This document shows positions 1 through 9,362 of a DNA stretch of 64,000 nt, one piece after another. This stretch comes from an uncultured Clostridia bacterium. Its GTDB lineage: Bacteria; Bacillota; Clostridia; Lachnospirales; CAG-274. The stretch is taken from positions 35,073 through 99,072 of the forward strand of contig CANQXR010000004.1 in the NCBI GenBank assembly GCA_947627855.1. The letters are read 5' to 3'. The position numbers and the translations under genes were made by a program. Within the stretch, counting starts at the first letter, position 1, and every line of letters starts with the position of its first letter. The notes under the pieces are model-generated. The model was given only the letters and a program-made list of their open reading frames with translations. It did no database searches and was not told the DNA's origin.

Positions 1-2054
1 GTTACCTGCCAGCCGTAGGATTCTATAACTACCTTGACTATGTTTTTTCCTATGTCGTGGACATCGCCGTGAACAGTGGCAAGAACGACCTTCCCCTTTA
101 TTTCCGAATTTTTGGGCAGTGCCTCCGTTATACAGGAAAATGCCGCTCTGCAGGCTTCGGCTGAGGCTATCAGCTGAGGGAGGAAAAGTATGCCCTGTTC
201 ATACAAGGTTCCAACCTCGTCAAGGGCTTTTATGAGAGTTCCCTCAACAATTTCCATAGGCTCACGACTTTTAAGCTCCTCAGCGCAAAGCCCCGCCGCC
301 TTTGTTTTCAGCCCCTGCCTTATGCAGTCATAAAGGCTTAAGTCTGCGCCCTCATTTTTCCTGCCAATGTTCGGGGACATCTGAACCGACTTGTATTGGT
401 CTATAAATTTCTCAGCGCCTCTGTCATAACAGGAAAGAACCTCAAAGGCCCTTACCGTGCCTGTCATATCATCGTCCAAGGGGTTTATGATAGGCATATT
501 AAGCCCCCTCTCAAGAGCCATGGCGAGGAAGGTTCTGTTTAAAAGCCTGCGGCAAGGAAGTCCGAATGAAATATTTGAAATTCCGAGAGCCGTCTTTACC
601 CCAAGCCCCTTTACAAGCTCCAGCGCCTTTAATGTCTGCGCTGCAAGCTCCTGCTCTGCCGAGGCGGTTACCACAAGAGTGTCTATCATTATTTTATGCT
701 TTGGTATGCCGAAGTCACCGGCTCTTTTTATTATTCTTTCCGCAATTTCCAAACGCTGTCCGGCTGTTTTCGGTATGCCGTTTTTGTCCATAGCAAGCCC
801 CAGAACAACTGCGCCGTATTTTTTCGCTATGGGGAAAATCTTCGCCATTACCTCTTCATCGCCGTTTACACTGTTTATAAGGGGAATGCCGTTATATATT
901 CTCGCTGCCGCCTCCAATGCCCTTGGGTCTGTGCTGTCAAGCTGCAAAGGCAGGTCGCAGTATTCCTGTATGGACTTTACGGCTCTTGTCATAACAGCCC
1001 TCTCGTCAATGGAGGGCAGACCGCAGTTTACGTCAAGAATATCCGCTCCTGCCTCCTGCTGTTTAAGGGCTTCATCTATAATATACCCGTAATTTTCTTC
1101 AGACAGGGCTTGTTTAAGGGTTTTTTTGCCTGTGGGATTAATGCGCTCCCCACATATGCTTACAGACGAAATGTCACACAGACAGTTTGCGGAATTTACA
1201 ATCGTTCCGGGCTGCACAGCAGGTCTTGATACATCTCTTCCCGAAAAAACAGATATTTTTTTTATTAATTCGGGAGTTGTTCCGCAGCAGCCTCCTACTG
1301 CCGATACTCCCATTTCAACCATTTCCCTTATGCTTTCGTAAAATTCCTCGGCAGTGAGCTTATATACGGTTTTGCCGTTTTCAAGGGTGGGCAGTCCCCT
1401 GTTTGGCTGAACGATAACAGGCAGACAAGTAGAGCCGAGAAGTCTGCCCACAACGCCCATAAGCTCCTTCGGTCCCAATGAGCAGTTCACTCCAAGGGCA
1501 TTTACACCAAGCCCCTCAAGAGTGTTCGCTACAATTTCCGGCGAAGAGCCTGTCAGGGTACGCTCCGATGAATCGAAGGTCATTGTGGCAAATATGGGCA
1601 GCTCCGTGTTTTCTTTGAATGCCAGGATCGCCGCCTTGATTTCATACAAATCGGAAAAGGTTTCCAGAATATATCCGTCTGCAATATCCCTTGAAGCCTC
1701 CGCTACCTCTTTATATGCGTTGTATGCGTCCTCGAATGAAAGCTCTCCCATAGGCTCCATCATTGCCCCCGTAGGACCGACATCGAAAAAAACGGGCTTT
1801 CCTGCGGCTCTTGCATTTTCACACGCCGCCTTTGCCAGTTCTCCAAGACCATAGCTGCCCTTATATTTTATAGGATTAAGCCCGAAGGTGTTTGTTGTTA
1901 TTACATCGGCGCAGCTGTATGCCCTGTGAATAAGCCTTACTTTGTCGGGAGCGGTTATGTTAAGCTCTTCGGGAATGCCCCCAAGCCCCAGCTCCTCAAG
2001 CATACTGCCGAAGCCGCCGTCAAATACTATTATTTTTTTCCCTGTGTGAAGCAT
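1..2054 (-). CDS. metH: Cobalamin-dependent methionine synthase, partial (C-terminus beyond the window)
   Basis: Transfers a methyl group from methyltetrahydrofolate through cob(I)alamin to homocysteine, giving methionine in the cytoplasm. The visible 684 residues contain the homocysteine-binding barrel first, with zinc-ligand cysteines in NCS near residue 190 and GGCC near residue 255. The pterin-binding barrel follows (about 300-560, with ERINPTG near its start), then the start of the cobalamin module with the GDVHDIGKN histidine motif near residue 665. The ATG is preceded by AAGGAGGG and overlaps the end of the upstream reactivation gene by 25 bases, so the two are translationally coupled. 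The separate activation protein next door implies the short Clostridia-type MetH without its own reactivation domain, but the missing C-terminus prevents direct confirmation. Confidence 0.95.
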   Translation of the reverse strand, partial: MLHTGKKIIVFDGGFGSMLEELGLGGIPEELNITAPDKVRLIHRAYSCADVITTNTFGLNPIKYKGSYGLGELAKAACENARAAGKPVFFDVGPTGAMMEPMGELSFEDAYNAYKEVAEASRDIADGYILETFSDLYEIKAAILAFKENTELPIFATMTFDSSERTLTGSSPEIVANTLEGLGVNALGVNCSLGPKELMGVVGRLLGSTCLPVIVQPNRGLPTLENGKTVYKLTAEEFYESIREMVEMGVSAVGGCCGTTPELIKKISVFSGRDVSRPAVQPGTIVNSANCLCDISSVSICGERINPTGKKTLKQALSEENYGYIIDEALKQQEAGADILDVNCGLPSIDERAVMTRAVKSIQEYCDLPLQLDSTDPRALEAAARIYNGIPLINSVNGDEEVMAKIFPIAKKYGAVVLGLAMDKNGIPKTAGQRLEIAERIIKRAGDFGIPKHKIMIDTLVVTASAEQELAAQTLKALELVKGLGVKTALGISNISFGLPCRRLLNRTFLAMALERGLNMPIINPLDDDMTGTVRAFEVLSCYDRGAEKFIDQYKSVQMSPNIGRKNEGADLSLYDCIRQGLKTKAAGLCAEELKSREPMEIVEGTLIKALDEVGTLYEQGILFLPQLIASAEACRAAFSCITEALPKNSEIKGKVVLATVHGDVHDIGKNIVKVVIESYGWQV

Positions 2055-2665
2055 TTTGCTCCCTCCTTAAGATATGCGCAGGAGCCTGCCATAATACAGC
2101 TGCCGCAGCCCGCTCTGGCATTTCCTCCTATCGCTATAATACCCGCCATAGACTTTGACGGGAGCATAAAGTAATTTTCATTCAGCACGATACCTATTTT
2201 ATGTGTATCAAGTATTTCAAATATATATTTCAGATCCTCCGTGCGGCTCCCGCCATAGCCGGGGCAGAACCTCGCCCCTCTGTCGCTGCCGAAGCGTTCC
2301 TCATATGTGTCGCAGAGATATTCAAGATATGCTCCTGCACAGGCATTCATAACAGCCCCCTTCGAGGGCGATATCCTCAGAAGCCTGTTTATAATACGGT
2401 CAACGGCTATGCCCAGTGTCATTGCGCAGATAATAACGCCTCTGCTGCCCTCAAGATAGCTTCTGTAAGGCTCTTTTTCCAGAAACGGAGGAAGCTCTTC
2501 GGAATATTTATATATATAATTAAACTGAGCCGTCCTTTCAAGCTCCCTTATGCACTCCGTTATCATATTGTCCGTCTGAATGTCCGATGCCGTTCCCACA
2601 TAGCCCATATAGCCGTATATTCTCGGACGGAGAGCGGCAATTTCCGAAAGACTGATTTCCTGCAT
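2030..2665 (-). CDS. MetH reactivation (activation-domain) protein
   Basis: A 211-residue protein resembling the AdoMet-binding reactivation domain of MetH encoded as a free-standing protein, as in many Clostridia and Thermotoga. In full-length MetH this domain remethylates oxidised cob(II)alamin with S-adenosylmethionine and an electron donor. The conserved RFCPGYGG segment (SAM-binding region of the family) is visible near residues 131-138, and a Cys-rich end (CGSCIMAGSC) near residues 190-199. It lies between an ECF S component and metH in the same operon and overlaps metH, fitting a role in keeping MetH active. The start has an AAAGGAG ribosome site. The assignment rests on family motif and context. 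Confidence 0.88.
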   Translation of the reverse strand: MQEISLSEIAALRPRIYGYMGYVGTASDIQTDNMITECIRELERTAQFNYIYKYSEELPPFLEKEPYRSYLEGSRGVIICAMTLGIAVDRIINRLLRISPSKGAVMNACAGAYLEYLCDTYEERFGSDRGARFCPGYGGSRTEDLKYIFEILDTHKIGIVLNENYFMLPSKSMAGIIAIGGNARAGCGSCIMAGSCAYLKEGAKCFTQGKK

Positions 2666-2680
2666 TATTATACTCCTTTT

Positions 2681-3379
2681 TCAGTTGGCGCCGGCGAAAG
2701 CCTTTTTCAGATAAGGAAAAAGCAAAAATACGCTTACTGCGGCGCAGATAGTCTGAGGCAGCATAGCGGCGAAGCTGCCGTAAAAATATGCCTTTGCCGC
2801 CACGGCGGAATAGCCGAAAACAAAGGGTGTTATAAAATCGTCCAAAAGCGTGAAGCAGACGGTCATAACCGCCGCAAGAGCCGCCGCCGCCGTTTTTTCC
2901 GCAATTTCATCTGCCTTTGCGGAATTCTTTTTTACTGACACCCCTATGCATATTCCGAGCAGAACGGCAAAAATCCCCGATAAAATAAAAAACATAACCT
3001 TTATTGCCGCAATTCCCATACCTGACGACCCTATGCCCCTTATTCCCAAAAAAGCGCACAGAGCCGCCGCCGTCCCCAAAAAGACGCAAAGGAAGGTCAT
3101 AGACGGACGTATTTCGGAAAATGCACCGAAGCAGACGGCAAACAAAGTATAATATACAATGTAAAGTAAAATCACATTGGGCATAAAGCCGTAAATAAAG
3201 CATCTGAGGAGGGAAAAGGAAACAGCCGTCATAATCCCCGACCTGATGCCGTCCGTATAACAAAAAGCCGCAAAGACCACTGTCACCAGCTCAACGCCCG
3301 AAACAAAGCCCAGAGCATACTGCACTATAATAAGTGCCGCAGTCATAAAGGCACAGCGGGCAAGTCCCCTGACGCTCAT
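2681..3379 (-). CDS. ECF transporter S component (probable cobalamin or precursor uptake)
   Basis: A 232-residue hydrophobic protein with about six membrane segments. The pattern GIMTAVSFSLLRCFIYGF followed by a YYTLFAVCFGAF-type helix is typical of substrate-binding S components of energy-coupling-factor vitamin transporters. The ATPases and T protein are not in the window and are presumably shared. Its ATGA start overlaps the stop of the DUF4430 lipoprotein gene, and metH follows downstream. That context suggests cobalamin or a related corrinoid as substrate. This is an inference, since S components cannot be assigned a substrate from sequence by eye. Confidence 0.75.
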   Translation of the reverse strand: MSVRGLARCAFMTAALIIVQYALGFVSGVELVTVVFAAFCYTDGIRSGIMTAVSFSLLRCFIYGFMPNVILLYIVYYTLFAVCFGAFSEIRPSMTFLCVFLGTAAALCAFLGIRGIGSSGMGIAAIKVMFFILSGIFAVLLGICIGVSVKKNSAKADEIAEKTAAAALAAVMTVCFTLLDDFITPFVFGYSAVAAKAYFYGSFAAMLPQTICAAVSVFLLFPYLKKAFAGAN

Positions 3380-3822
3380 TGATATTTTTCAAGGGAAAGC
3401 ACATAATATTCTCCCTCAGCCATGGGCAGCCCCGATGCACCGTACAATGCGCCGCCGCAAATATGCCCATCGTAGTTATATGTTCCGTTTTCATCGTCTG
3501 AATATACCATCTCTCCCTGCTCCTCAAGAGATGTAAATATTGCCCAGAATTCATTTTCCTTATCATCGGCAAAACGCCCGTTGACGGATTTTATAAATAA
3601 GCCATAGCCCCCGGAATCTCCCGTAAAGTCAAGCTCGCCGATATCCTTCAGGGTATTCATTGCGTCCTCAAGACTTCCGCCGTCCGCCAAAGCCTTTATT
3701 ACCGCCGTTGTTTCGTCAGTATATACAACCTCCGCCACAGCCTCCCGCTTCTCTCCGCAGCCTGCCGCAGCAATGGCAAAAACAGCGGCAAAAACAGCCG
3801 CAAGCCTCATAATTTTCCTCAT
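3376..3822 (-). CDS. DUF4430 lipoprotein, transcobalamin-like C-terminal domain
   Basis: A 148-residue exported lipoprotein. The signal peptide ends in AIAAAGCGEK, giving a lipobox with the modified Cys near residue 20. The remainder matches the DUF4430 fold, whose relatives include the beta domain of transcobalamin: YGLFIKSVNG, a central FWAIF strand and a GEYYVLSL end are recognisable. It is the first gene of the operon with the ECF S component, MetH reactivation protein and metH, so an extracellular corrinoid-capture role is reasonable but inferred. The start was chosen because GGAGGGGG lies 7 bases upstream and the longer upstream reading frame has no ribosome site or signal sequence. Confidence 0.75.
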   Translation of the reverse strand: MRKIMRLAAVFAAVFAIAAAGCGEKREAVAEVVYTDETTAVIKALADGGSLEDAMNTLKDIGELDFTGDSGGYGLFIKSVNGRFADDKENEFWAIFTSLEEQGEMVYSDDENGTYNYDGHICGGALYGASGLPMAEGEYYVLSLEKYQ

Positions 3823-3858
3823 AGCAAAACCCCCTCCGGCATATTTATTATAGATTTT

Positions 3859-3887
3859 ATTATAACATTTTTCCGTTGATATGTAAA
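3859..3887 (-). promoter_or_regulatory. Sigma-A promoter of the DUF4430-ECF-metH operon
   Basis: On the minus strand TTTACA (3887-3882) and TATAAT (3864-3859) are separated by exactly 17 bases. The resulting leader is only about 30 nt, too short for a cobalamin or SAM riboswitch. Confidence 0.75.
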
Positions 3888-3956
3888 TCCCACAAAAAGC
3901 ACAAGTCGGACACTTTAAAAAAATTGTTGTGAATGCTTTATATTTATCGGGAAATA

Positions 3957-3965
3957 TGCTATAAT
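3957..3965 (+). promoter_or_regulatory. Extended -10 promoter upstream of the CmpB-type gene
   Basis: TGCTATAAT is a TGn-extended -10 box, with a weak TTTATA 17 bases upstream at 3937-3942. It is divergent from the metH-operon promoter. The downstream gene lacks an obvious Shine-Dalgarno sequence. Confidence 0.55.
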
Positions 3966-4023
3966 GTAATTTGGAAACACAGCAGAACCGTGAACAGGCA
4001 ATACGCCGTATATGTGACAAATT

Positions 4024-4815
4024 ATGATTGAATTATATAATTATTTGTGGCTTTTTATAATTTATTCCGTTATGGGCTGGATAGCCGAGGTTGCTTACAG
4101 CGCCGTAAAAAAAGGAAAGCTTATAAACAGGGGCTTTCTAAATGGGGCGTGGTGTCCTATTTACGGCACAGGTGCGACTGTGGTCATTCTGTGTCTTTCA
4201 CCTATTAAGGAGCATATTATACTGCTCTTTCTTGCCTCCTTTGCGCTTACCTCTCTCATAGAATTCATAACCGGCTTTGCCCTGGAAAAAATGTATAAAT
4301 GCAGATGGTGGGACTATTCCGACAGACGCTTCAACATATGCGGCTATATCTGCCTTGAATTCAGCATAATATGGGGCGTAGTGGGAGTAATATTCGTAAT
4401 AATCATAAACCCCGTTATAGTCGATTTTTTAAGCATAATTCCCCTGTGGCTCGGCGCCGCCGTACTGTCTGCGCTTGTCGCCGCATTCCTGATCGATACG
4501 GCAGTTTCGCTGGCAGCTGCACGTCACCTTGTTATGCGCATAAAGGAGCTTGACAGAATAGCCGAAGATATGCGCAGAATATCCGATGAGCTTTCGGAAA
4601 CAGTTTACAGGAATGCAGTTGAGCTGAAGGAAAAACGGCAGGAATATAAAGCCCATCTTGCAGCCCTGAAGGAAACCTACCGCATCAAGCTTGACCAAAA
4701 AAACAATACAAGACTTATCAAAGCCTTTCCCGAATCAAAAATGAAACACCTCTCCTATCAGGAACAGCTTGATAAGCTGAAAAAAATACACCTCAGACCC
4801 CAAAAACGCCCATAA
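4024..4815 (+). CDS. Putative ABC-transporter type IV (CmpB-like, PF06541-type) membrane protein
   Basis: A 263-residue membrane protein of the CmpB family common in Bacillota. Five or so hydrophobic segments cover the first ~170 residues. Family hallmarks are visible: an early YSVMGWIAEVAYSAV helix, then NRGFLNGAWCPIYGTG and a WWDYSDRRFNICGYIC stretch. The last 90 residues are charged and predicted helical, probably cytoplasmic. The biochemical role of the family is not established, and the ABC-transporter label comes from family naming only. The gene stands alone, divergent from the metH operon. Confidence 0.8.
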   Translation: MIELYNYLWLFIIYSVMGWIAEVAYSAVKKGKLINRGFLNGAWCPIYGTGATVVILCLSPIKEHIILLFLASFALTSLIEFITGFALEKMYKCRWWDYSDRRFNICGYICLEFSIIWGVVGVIFVIIINPVIVDFLSIIPLWLGAAVLSALVAAFLIDTAVSLAAARHLVMRIKELDRIAEDMRRISDELSETVYRNAVELKEKRQEYKAHLAALKETYRIKLDQKNNTRLIKAFPESKMKHLSYQEQLDKLKKIHLRPQKRP

Positions 4816-4946
4816 ATCAGGTTGGGGAAATGTCACAAAACATTGACGTAATTTTGTTTATTTTATATAAATTGAATTTGTCTGTGTAATTAAAGCTTGA
4901 TTTTTGTATAAAATGGGGGTATTCTTAAATCATGGAGGCGATTGCA

Positions 4947-5201
4947 GTGGTTGGCACAAGATTAAAAATATTAAGATATATGAATGACTATACAATATGG
5001 CAGCTGTGCGAAATGATCAATATGAATTCCAATACCTACGTCAAATATGAGCGCGATGAAAGTGATATAAATACCGAAACCTTAAACAAATTTGCTGACT
5101 TTTACAACGTTTCTGCCGATTATTTTCTCGGAAAGGGAAATTGCGGCTCAGAAATTATCAAAAGATTCAAAAGAAAATTCGACATACCCGATAATGAATA
5201 G
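4947..5201 (+). CDS. XRE-family helix-turn-helix regulator
   Basis: A small cytoplasmic DNA-binding protein of 84 residues. The segment TIWQLCEMINMNSNTYVKYE is a typical XRE helix-turn-helix, followed by the DFYNVSADYFLG element that ends many such domains. The GTG start at 4947 is preferred over an ATG at 4932 because GGAGG lies 8 bases before the GTG and would otherwise be inside the coding region. No target can be named. A strong hairpin terminator follows, so it appears monocistronic. Confidence 0.85.
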   Translation: MVGTRLKILRYMNDYTIWQLCEMINMNSNTYVKYERDESDINTETLNKFADFYNVSADYFLGKGNCGSEIIKRFKRKFDIPDNE

Positions 5202-5293
5202 AAACACCCACAACCCCACCTGTTTCTTACAGCAGATATGTATAGCGATTCAATGAAATTTCTCAAAAGTGCCCCGAGAAAATTTTCAAAATA

Positions 5294-5352
5294 AAGCGGC
5301 ATCAGCGGTCACGCCTTTTAAGGCTGTTGACCGAAGCGCCGCTTTTTCTTTT
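5294..5352 (+). terminator. Nested-hairpin intrinsic terminator after the XRE gene
   Basis: AAGCGGC pairs with GCCGCTT, enclosing CGGTCA/TGACCG and GCCTT/AAGGC, followed by TTTTTCTTTTT. Confidence 0.85.
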
Positions 5353-5415
5353 TCGCAAAGCCTGATATACAACATTTGTACTGCCCCTGTTTACTTGCGA
5401 TTTGTTATAAAATTA

Positions 5416-5444
5416 TTGAAAATTGTGGGGAGGGGTGTTATAAT
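5416..5444 (+). promoter_or_regulatory. Sigma-A promoter of the solute-binding lipoprotein gene
   Basis: TTGAAA and TATAAT with a 17-base spacer, about 33 bases before the ATG. Confidence 0.8.
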
Positions 5445-5476
5445 GTACAAAAAGAATGAATTAGGAAGGTGTTTTT

Positions 5477-6541
5477 ATGAAAAAAATTTTTGCGGTGATA
5501 TTGTGTGCGATTATTGGGGCGATGAGCCTGTCAGCCTGCGGCGGCAATAAACAAAGCGCTGCGCAGGACAGTACGGGTTTGACCGAAGCGGAGGAAAAGG
5601 CTCCGGAGGACTATACAGGAAATTTGGTTGTATATTCCTCTCACGATGAGGAGCCTTTGAACGCAGGGATAAATATGTTTATGGAAAAATACCCCAATGT
5701 AAAGGTTGAAGTGGTAGCGGCAGGAACAGGGGAGCTTTGTGACCGCATAGCAAGTGAAGCGGATAGTCCCGCTGCGGACGTTATATGGGGCGGAGGTGCG
5801 GATTCTCTGGCGGCATATAAGGATTATTTTGCCCCATATGTCTGCGCCAATGACGAATTTATAGATTCGGCATATAAAGACCCTGACGGACGGTGGATCG
5901 GCGAAAGTCCGCTGCCGATGGTTATTATCTGCAATAAGAAGCTTATAGAAGGGGACGGTCTTGAAATTCCACAGAGCTGGGAGGATCTGACAAATCCTGA
6001 GTGGAAGGGCAAAATAGCATATTGTCTGCCCTCAGAATCAGGCTCAGCCTACACACAGCTTTGCACCATGCTTTTTGCCCACGGCGGCATGGACGAGGGC
6101 TGGGAATTTATCAGGAAATTCTGCGACAATTTAGACGGAAAAATATTGGACGCCTCCGACAAGTGCCACGAAATGGTTGTAAGCGGTGATTTTTATGTGG
6201 GGCTGACATTTGAGAAAGCCGCGGTTCAGTACAGGGACAATCCGGATATATGCTTTGTATATCCCAAGGACGGCACAAGCGCAGTGCCCGATGGAGTTGC
6301 TTTGGTGAAAGGCGCTCCAAACGAGGAGAACGCCAAGCTGTTTATTGATTTCGTTACGTCCGGGGAATGTCAGACAGAGCAGAGCCGCAGCTGGGGGCGC
6401 CGTCCTGTACGCCCCGATGTTGAGGTCGATGAGGCTCTTGCTCCATTGTCAGAGCTTGTATTGGTAAATTATGACTTTGACAGTGCCGCAAAGGATAAAG
6501 ACGCCATAATCCGGAAATTCAACAATATCATAGCTGAATGA
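5477..6541 (+). CDS. ABC transporter substrate-binding lipoprotein, Fe3+/polyamine-type fold
   Basis: A 354-residue lipoprotein with lipobox LSACGG near residue 21. The mature part is a two-lobed periplasmic-binding fold of the iron/spermidine type (COG1840-like). NLVVYSSHDEEPLNAGINMF opens the domain; ADVIWGGGADSL, a WEDLTNPEWKGKIAY segment and a late YPKDGTSAVPDGVALVKGAPN region follow the family plan. Its likely role is capture of ferric iron or another small anion-containing ligand at the cell surface. No permease or ATPase gene is adjacent, so it is an orphan receptor or shares a transporter encoded elsewhere. It has its own promoter and terminator. Confidence 0.88.
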   Translation: MKKIFAVILCAIIGAMSLSACGGNKQSAAQDSTGLTEAEEKAPEDYTGNLVVYSSHDEEPLNAGINMFMEKYPNVKVEVVAAGTGELCDRIASEADSPAADVIWGGGADSLAAYKDYFAPYVCANDEFIDSAYKDPDGRWIGESPLPMVIICNKKLIEGDGLEIPQSWEDLTNPEWKGKIAYCLPSESGSAYTQLCTMLFAHGGMDEGWEFIRKFCDNLDGKILDASDKCHEMVVSGDFYVGLTFEKAAVQYRDNPDICFVYPKDGTSAVPDGVALVKGAPNEENAKLFIDFVTSGECQTEQSRSWGRRPVRPDVEVDEALAPLSELVLVNYDFDSAAKDKDAIIRKFNNIIAE

Positions 6542-6564
6542 ATACAGACTTGATTCTGTATAAA

Positions 6565-6601
6565 AGCGACTGCAATTTCCCGCAGTCGCTTTATTATTTT
6601 T
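6565..6601. terminator. Bidirectional terminator between convergent genes
   Basis: A 9-bp stem AGCGACTGC/GCAGTCGCT. It is T-rich on the plus side (TTATTATTTTT) and gives CTTTTTA on the minus side. It serves the lipoprotein gene and, from the other side, the YfhO gene. Confidence 0.85.
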
Positions 6602-6694
6602 GAGGAACTTACCACTTAAAAAAGTTACCATGAACAGGCGCCGCAACAAGACCTCCTTCACTCGGAGAATCTCCGAATATTTCACAGAGCTTAT

Positions 6695-9340
6695 TTAAAT
6701 ATCCTTCGGTTTGGGATAAGGTCTTTTTATACGCAGAACGGCAAGAATGCATAAGCACAGTATACTTATGACAGCCCCGGGAAGAAAGGCCGGCGTATGA
6801 TGGACGAGCTTTATGGTGTGGCTTCCGGAGGATACGGTGAAGGCTGTTAGGCTGTCAGCGATTTTCTGTATTTTTATTTTTTCGCCGTCACAGTATAAGT
6901 CCCAGCCTTTTTCATAAGGTATAGATGTAAAGAAAAGCCGGTTATCCTTTTCGGAATTTATTGTGCCCTCAAGGGTGTCGGAGGAAAAGTCTATGGTTTC
7001 AAAACCGCCGGACTTAAGCCTTTCGACTGCGCTGTGAAATGCTTCCGAATCGAATCTGTAAAGCTCTAAACCGTATAAAGCATAATTCAGATTGTCTGTA
7101 CTGATATCCATTGTCACAACATCGCCCTTTTTAAGTTCACCTATATATTTTACGGGCGATGACATATTTATTTTATATTCTGTTCCCGCTGCGTTTATAA
7201 TAACATCTCCCGCAACAAAATTATGAATGGCGTAATAAGGTCCGCTGTTGTCACATATGAAGCTATAGCTGAAAGAAACACCTTTTGATTTGTCTGTTCT
7301 GATATAATGTCTTTCCGTCCATTCCCCTTCGGTTTCAAGCTCTGCATTATTTACTTCCGCCTTTTCGGGGTTTATTTTGACAAAAACGTCATATTTGCTT
7401 CCGAGAGCCTTGTCCAGAAAATCATTTAGCTGTTCCAAGGGGCTTAAATCCTTTTGCTCAAGCCAATGACGTGTTTCTTCATTTACCGGAAAAGCAACCG
7501 GCAGACTGTCACGATTCAGAAGCAGACGATAGCTGTCATTTTCGTCTATAATTTCATAGCCGTACATAGGCATGGTTTTATCTCTGTCAATTATATATTT
7601 TACGGAGAACAAGCTGTTTGTAAACAGATTTGCAGTATTGTATACGCTGCTTACATTTTTTGCGTAAACTCTGTTTCCGAGGGCTTTCATAAGGTTATAT
7701 ATTCCGCCATTCATTGTAGAGGAATAATAGCTTATGCCCCTGTAATCAAAGAGAAGTCCGGGGTTAAAGGTATAACCGGGGTTCATTTCGACTCTGTAGA
7801 AATCCTTATCATTATCAAGCACATTTTCCCTTATTCCGTTCATACTGTCGTTGAAGAAATACTGATTAATTTCGGAGCTGTGCATACTGTTTTTTGCACA
7901 GTACACGGAATTTACGCCGGTTTCGGCGATTATAAGCGCCGATATAACAATCATCGTTCCTTTTTTTGCGAAGTCGATCGTCTTTTTAGTTTTGTCATTT
8001 TGGCTGACTTTGTTTTTTCTGTGTTTTTTGCCTTTTCGTTTTCCGGCTTCAGGCTGATAAGAAAGGGCGAAAAGCAACAGTGCAAGCACAATATATACTG
8101 CCGCAAAGCACATCGTAACTGTATTTTTAAGGTGTAAATCTGTGTCGGCAGCATCTGAGCCCAAGCCTATGGCAAATATAAGAATGCACAGTAAAAGCAT
8201 TATAAACGGTTGGAAAAAATCCACCTTTTTCTGTGAATTTATGCCCTCATATGCATATGTAAGAACAAAAAACGAAAGCATAAATGACCATCTTCCCGGA
8301 AGCTGATTGGGAAAATGAAAACCGTGCCATATGAAATCGAGCAGATTTATATTCAGTGAGCACAGAAGCACTGTGGTCATTAATACAACGGCAGCTCTCT
8401 TTTTTATGTCAATGCCGTTGTTGCCTATATAAAGTCCTATAAAGGGTATTGCAAAAACACCGGAATATATATTCGGAACAAAATAGGCATATGAAAGGTT
8501 TGTAAGCATAAACATACTGCCGAACATTTCCGCCAATGAGTGATATGCCTTTATGCCGCCAAATACGGTGTCAACGGGTACTCTGTCACCGAGCGCCGCA
8601 AGCATGGGGAGTGTTGAAAATGCAGACAGTCCGCCGGCTATAACGGAATATAATAAAAAGCGTTTTACAGCGCCGAGAAGTTCTGTTTTATTGTTGTAAA
8701 AATCGACTGACATTACAATAAAGCAAAGCAAAATAAATATACACATACTGAAAGCTATGTAGAAATTCGTATATATGGTGAAAGCAAGCAGAAGTGTATA
8801 AATAAGCGGCTTTTTTTGGTGTACAAGCCTTTCAAGACCTATCATTACAAGGGGCAGCAGCCATATACAGTCTGTCCACATGGGTTGGTTTATGTATGCC
8901 AGTGAGTAGGAGCACAGCCCATAGCCTACGGAAACAGCCACCGCACTCAGATTTATATTTTTATATTTATATTTAATAAAGCCCAGAAAAGAAGCCGAAC
9001 ACAGTCCGAATTTGATCATCAGCAGTATGTCAAGTCCTTCTATCAGATGGTTTTCATCAAAAAAATAGAGAAGCCTGTAAAAAATACTGTTTGTATAGTA
9101 TAGTGTCTGAGCATACAAGTTAAAGCCCAGTCCTCCGTCCCATGAAAACCTGTCAAAAGCAAGATCGTGCATATCATACCACAATGCCTTTATCATAGGA
9201 TAATACTGACCCCACAGATCCATAGATAAAACAGAATTTGTGCCAAAAGGGTAAAGCCCCTTGACGCTGTATACTATACACATTATCACAACAGGAATAG
9301 AAAATGTCAAAATAAATAATCCCAATTCTTTCTTTTTCAT
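6695..9340 (-). CDS. yfhO: YfhO-family membrane protein (GT-C-like)
   Basis: An 881-residue polytopic membrane protein. The N-terminal half has about 12 hydrophobic helices, starting at residue 7. It contains the family landmarks SMDLWGQYYPM near residue 40 and SWDGGLGFNLYAQ near residue 65. A hydrophilic region around 430-465 is rich in Lys, an extracytoplasmic beta-rich domain follows, and a final helix lies near residue 855. YfhO proteins have a GT-C glycosyltransferase-like architecture and in Bacillus and Listeria are linked to glycosylation of lipoteichoic acid. The acceptor here is unknown. A 16-bp palindrome lies just upstream in the promoter region. Confidence 0.88.
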   Translation of the reverse strand: MKKKELGLFILTFSIPVVIMCIVYSVKGLYPFGTNSVLSMDLWGQYYPMIKALWYDMHDLAFDRFSWDGGLGFNLYAQTLYYTNSIFYRLLYFFDENHLIEGLDILLMIKFGLCSASFLGFIKYKYKNINLSAVAVSVGYGLCSYSLAYINQPMWTDCIWLLPLVMIGLERLVHQKKPLIYTLLLAFTIYTNFYIAFSMCIFILLCFIVMSVDFYNNKTELLGAVKRFLLYSVIAGGLSAFSTLPMLAALGDRVPVDTVFGGIKAYHSLAEMFGSMFMLTNLSYAYFVPNIYSGVFAIPFIGLYIGNNGIDIKKRAAVVLMTTVLLCSLNINLLDFIWHGFHFPNQLPGRWSFMLSFFVLTYAYEGINSQKKVDFFQPFIMLLLCILIFAIGLGSDAADTDLHLKNTVTMCFAAVYIVLALLLFALSYQPEAGKRKGKKHRKNKVSQNDKTKKTIDFAKKGTMIVISALIIAETGVNSVYCAKNSMHSSEINQYFFNDSMNGIRENVLDNDKDFYRVEMNPGYTFNPGLLFDYRGISYYSSTMNGGIYNLMKALGNRVYAKNVSSVYNTANLFTNSLFSVKYIIDRDKTMPMYGYEIIDENDSYRLLLNRDSLPVAFPVNEETRHWLEQKDLSPLEQLNDFLDKALGSKYDVFVKINPEKAEVNNAELETEGEWTERHYIRTDKSKGVSFSYSFICDNSGPYYAIHNFVAGDVIINAAGTEYKINMSSPVKYIGELKKGDVVTMDISTDNLNYALYGLELYRFDSEAFHSAVERLKSGGFETIDFSSDTLEGTINSEKDNRLFFTSIPYEKGWDLYCDGEKIKIQKIADSLTAFTVSSGSHTIKLVHHTPAFLPGAVISILCLCILAVLRIKRPYPKPKDI

Positions 9341-9362
9341 TATAATGTCCTTTCATTTTTCT

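Noticed and set aside
457..1092. Plus-strand reading frames opposite metH
   Set aside because: They lie antisense to conserved metH codons, show no motif and lack ribosome sites.
3823..4023. Cobalamin or SAM riboswitch before the metH operon
   Set aside because: A consensus promoter leaves only about 30 nt of leader, and no B12-box-like sequence was seen.
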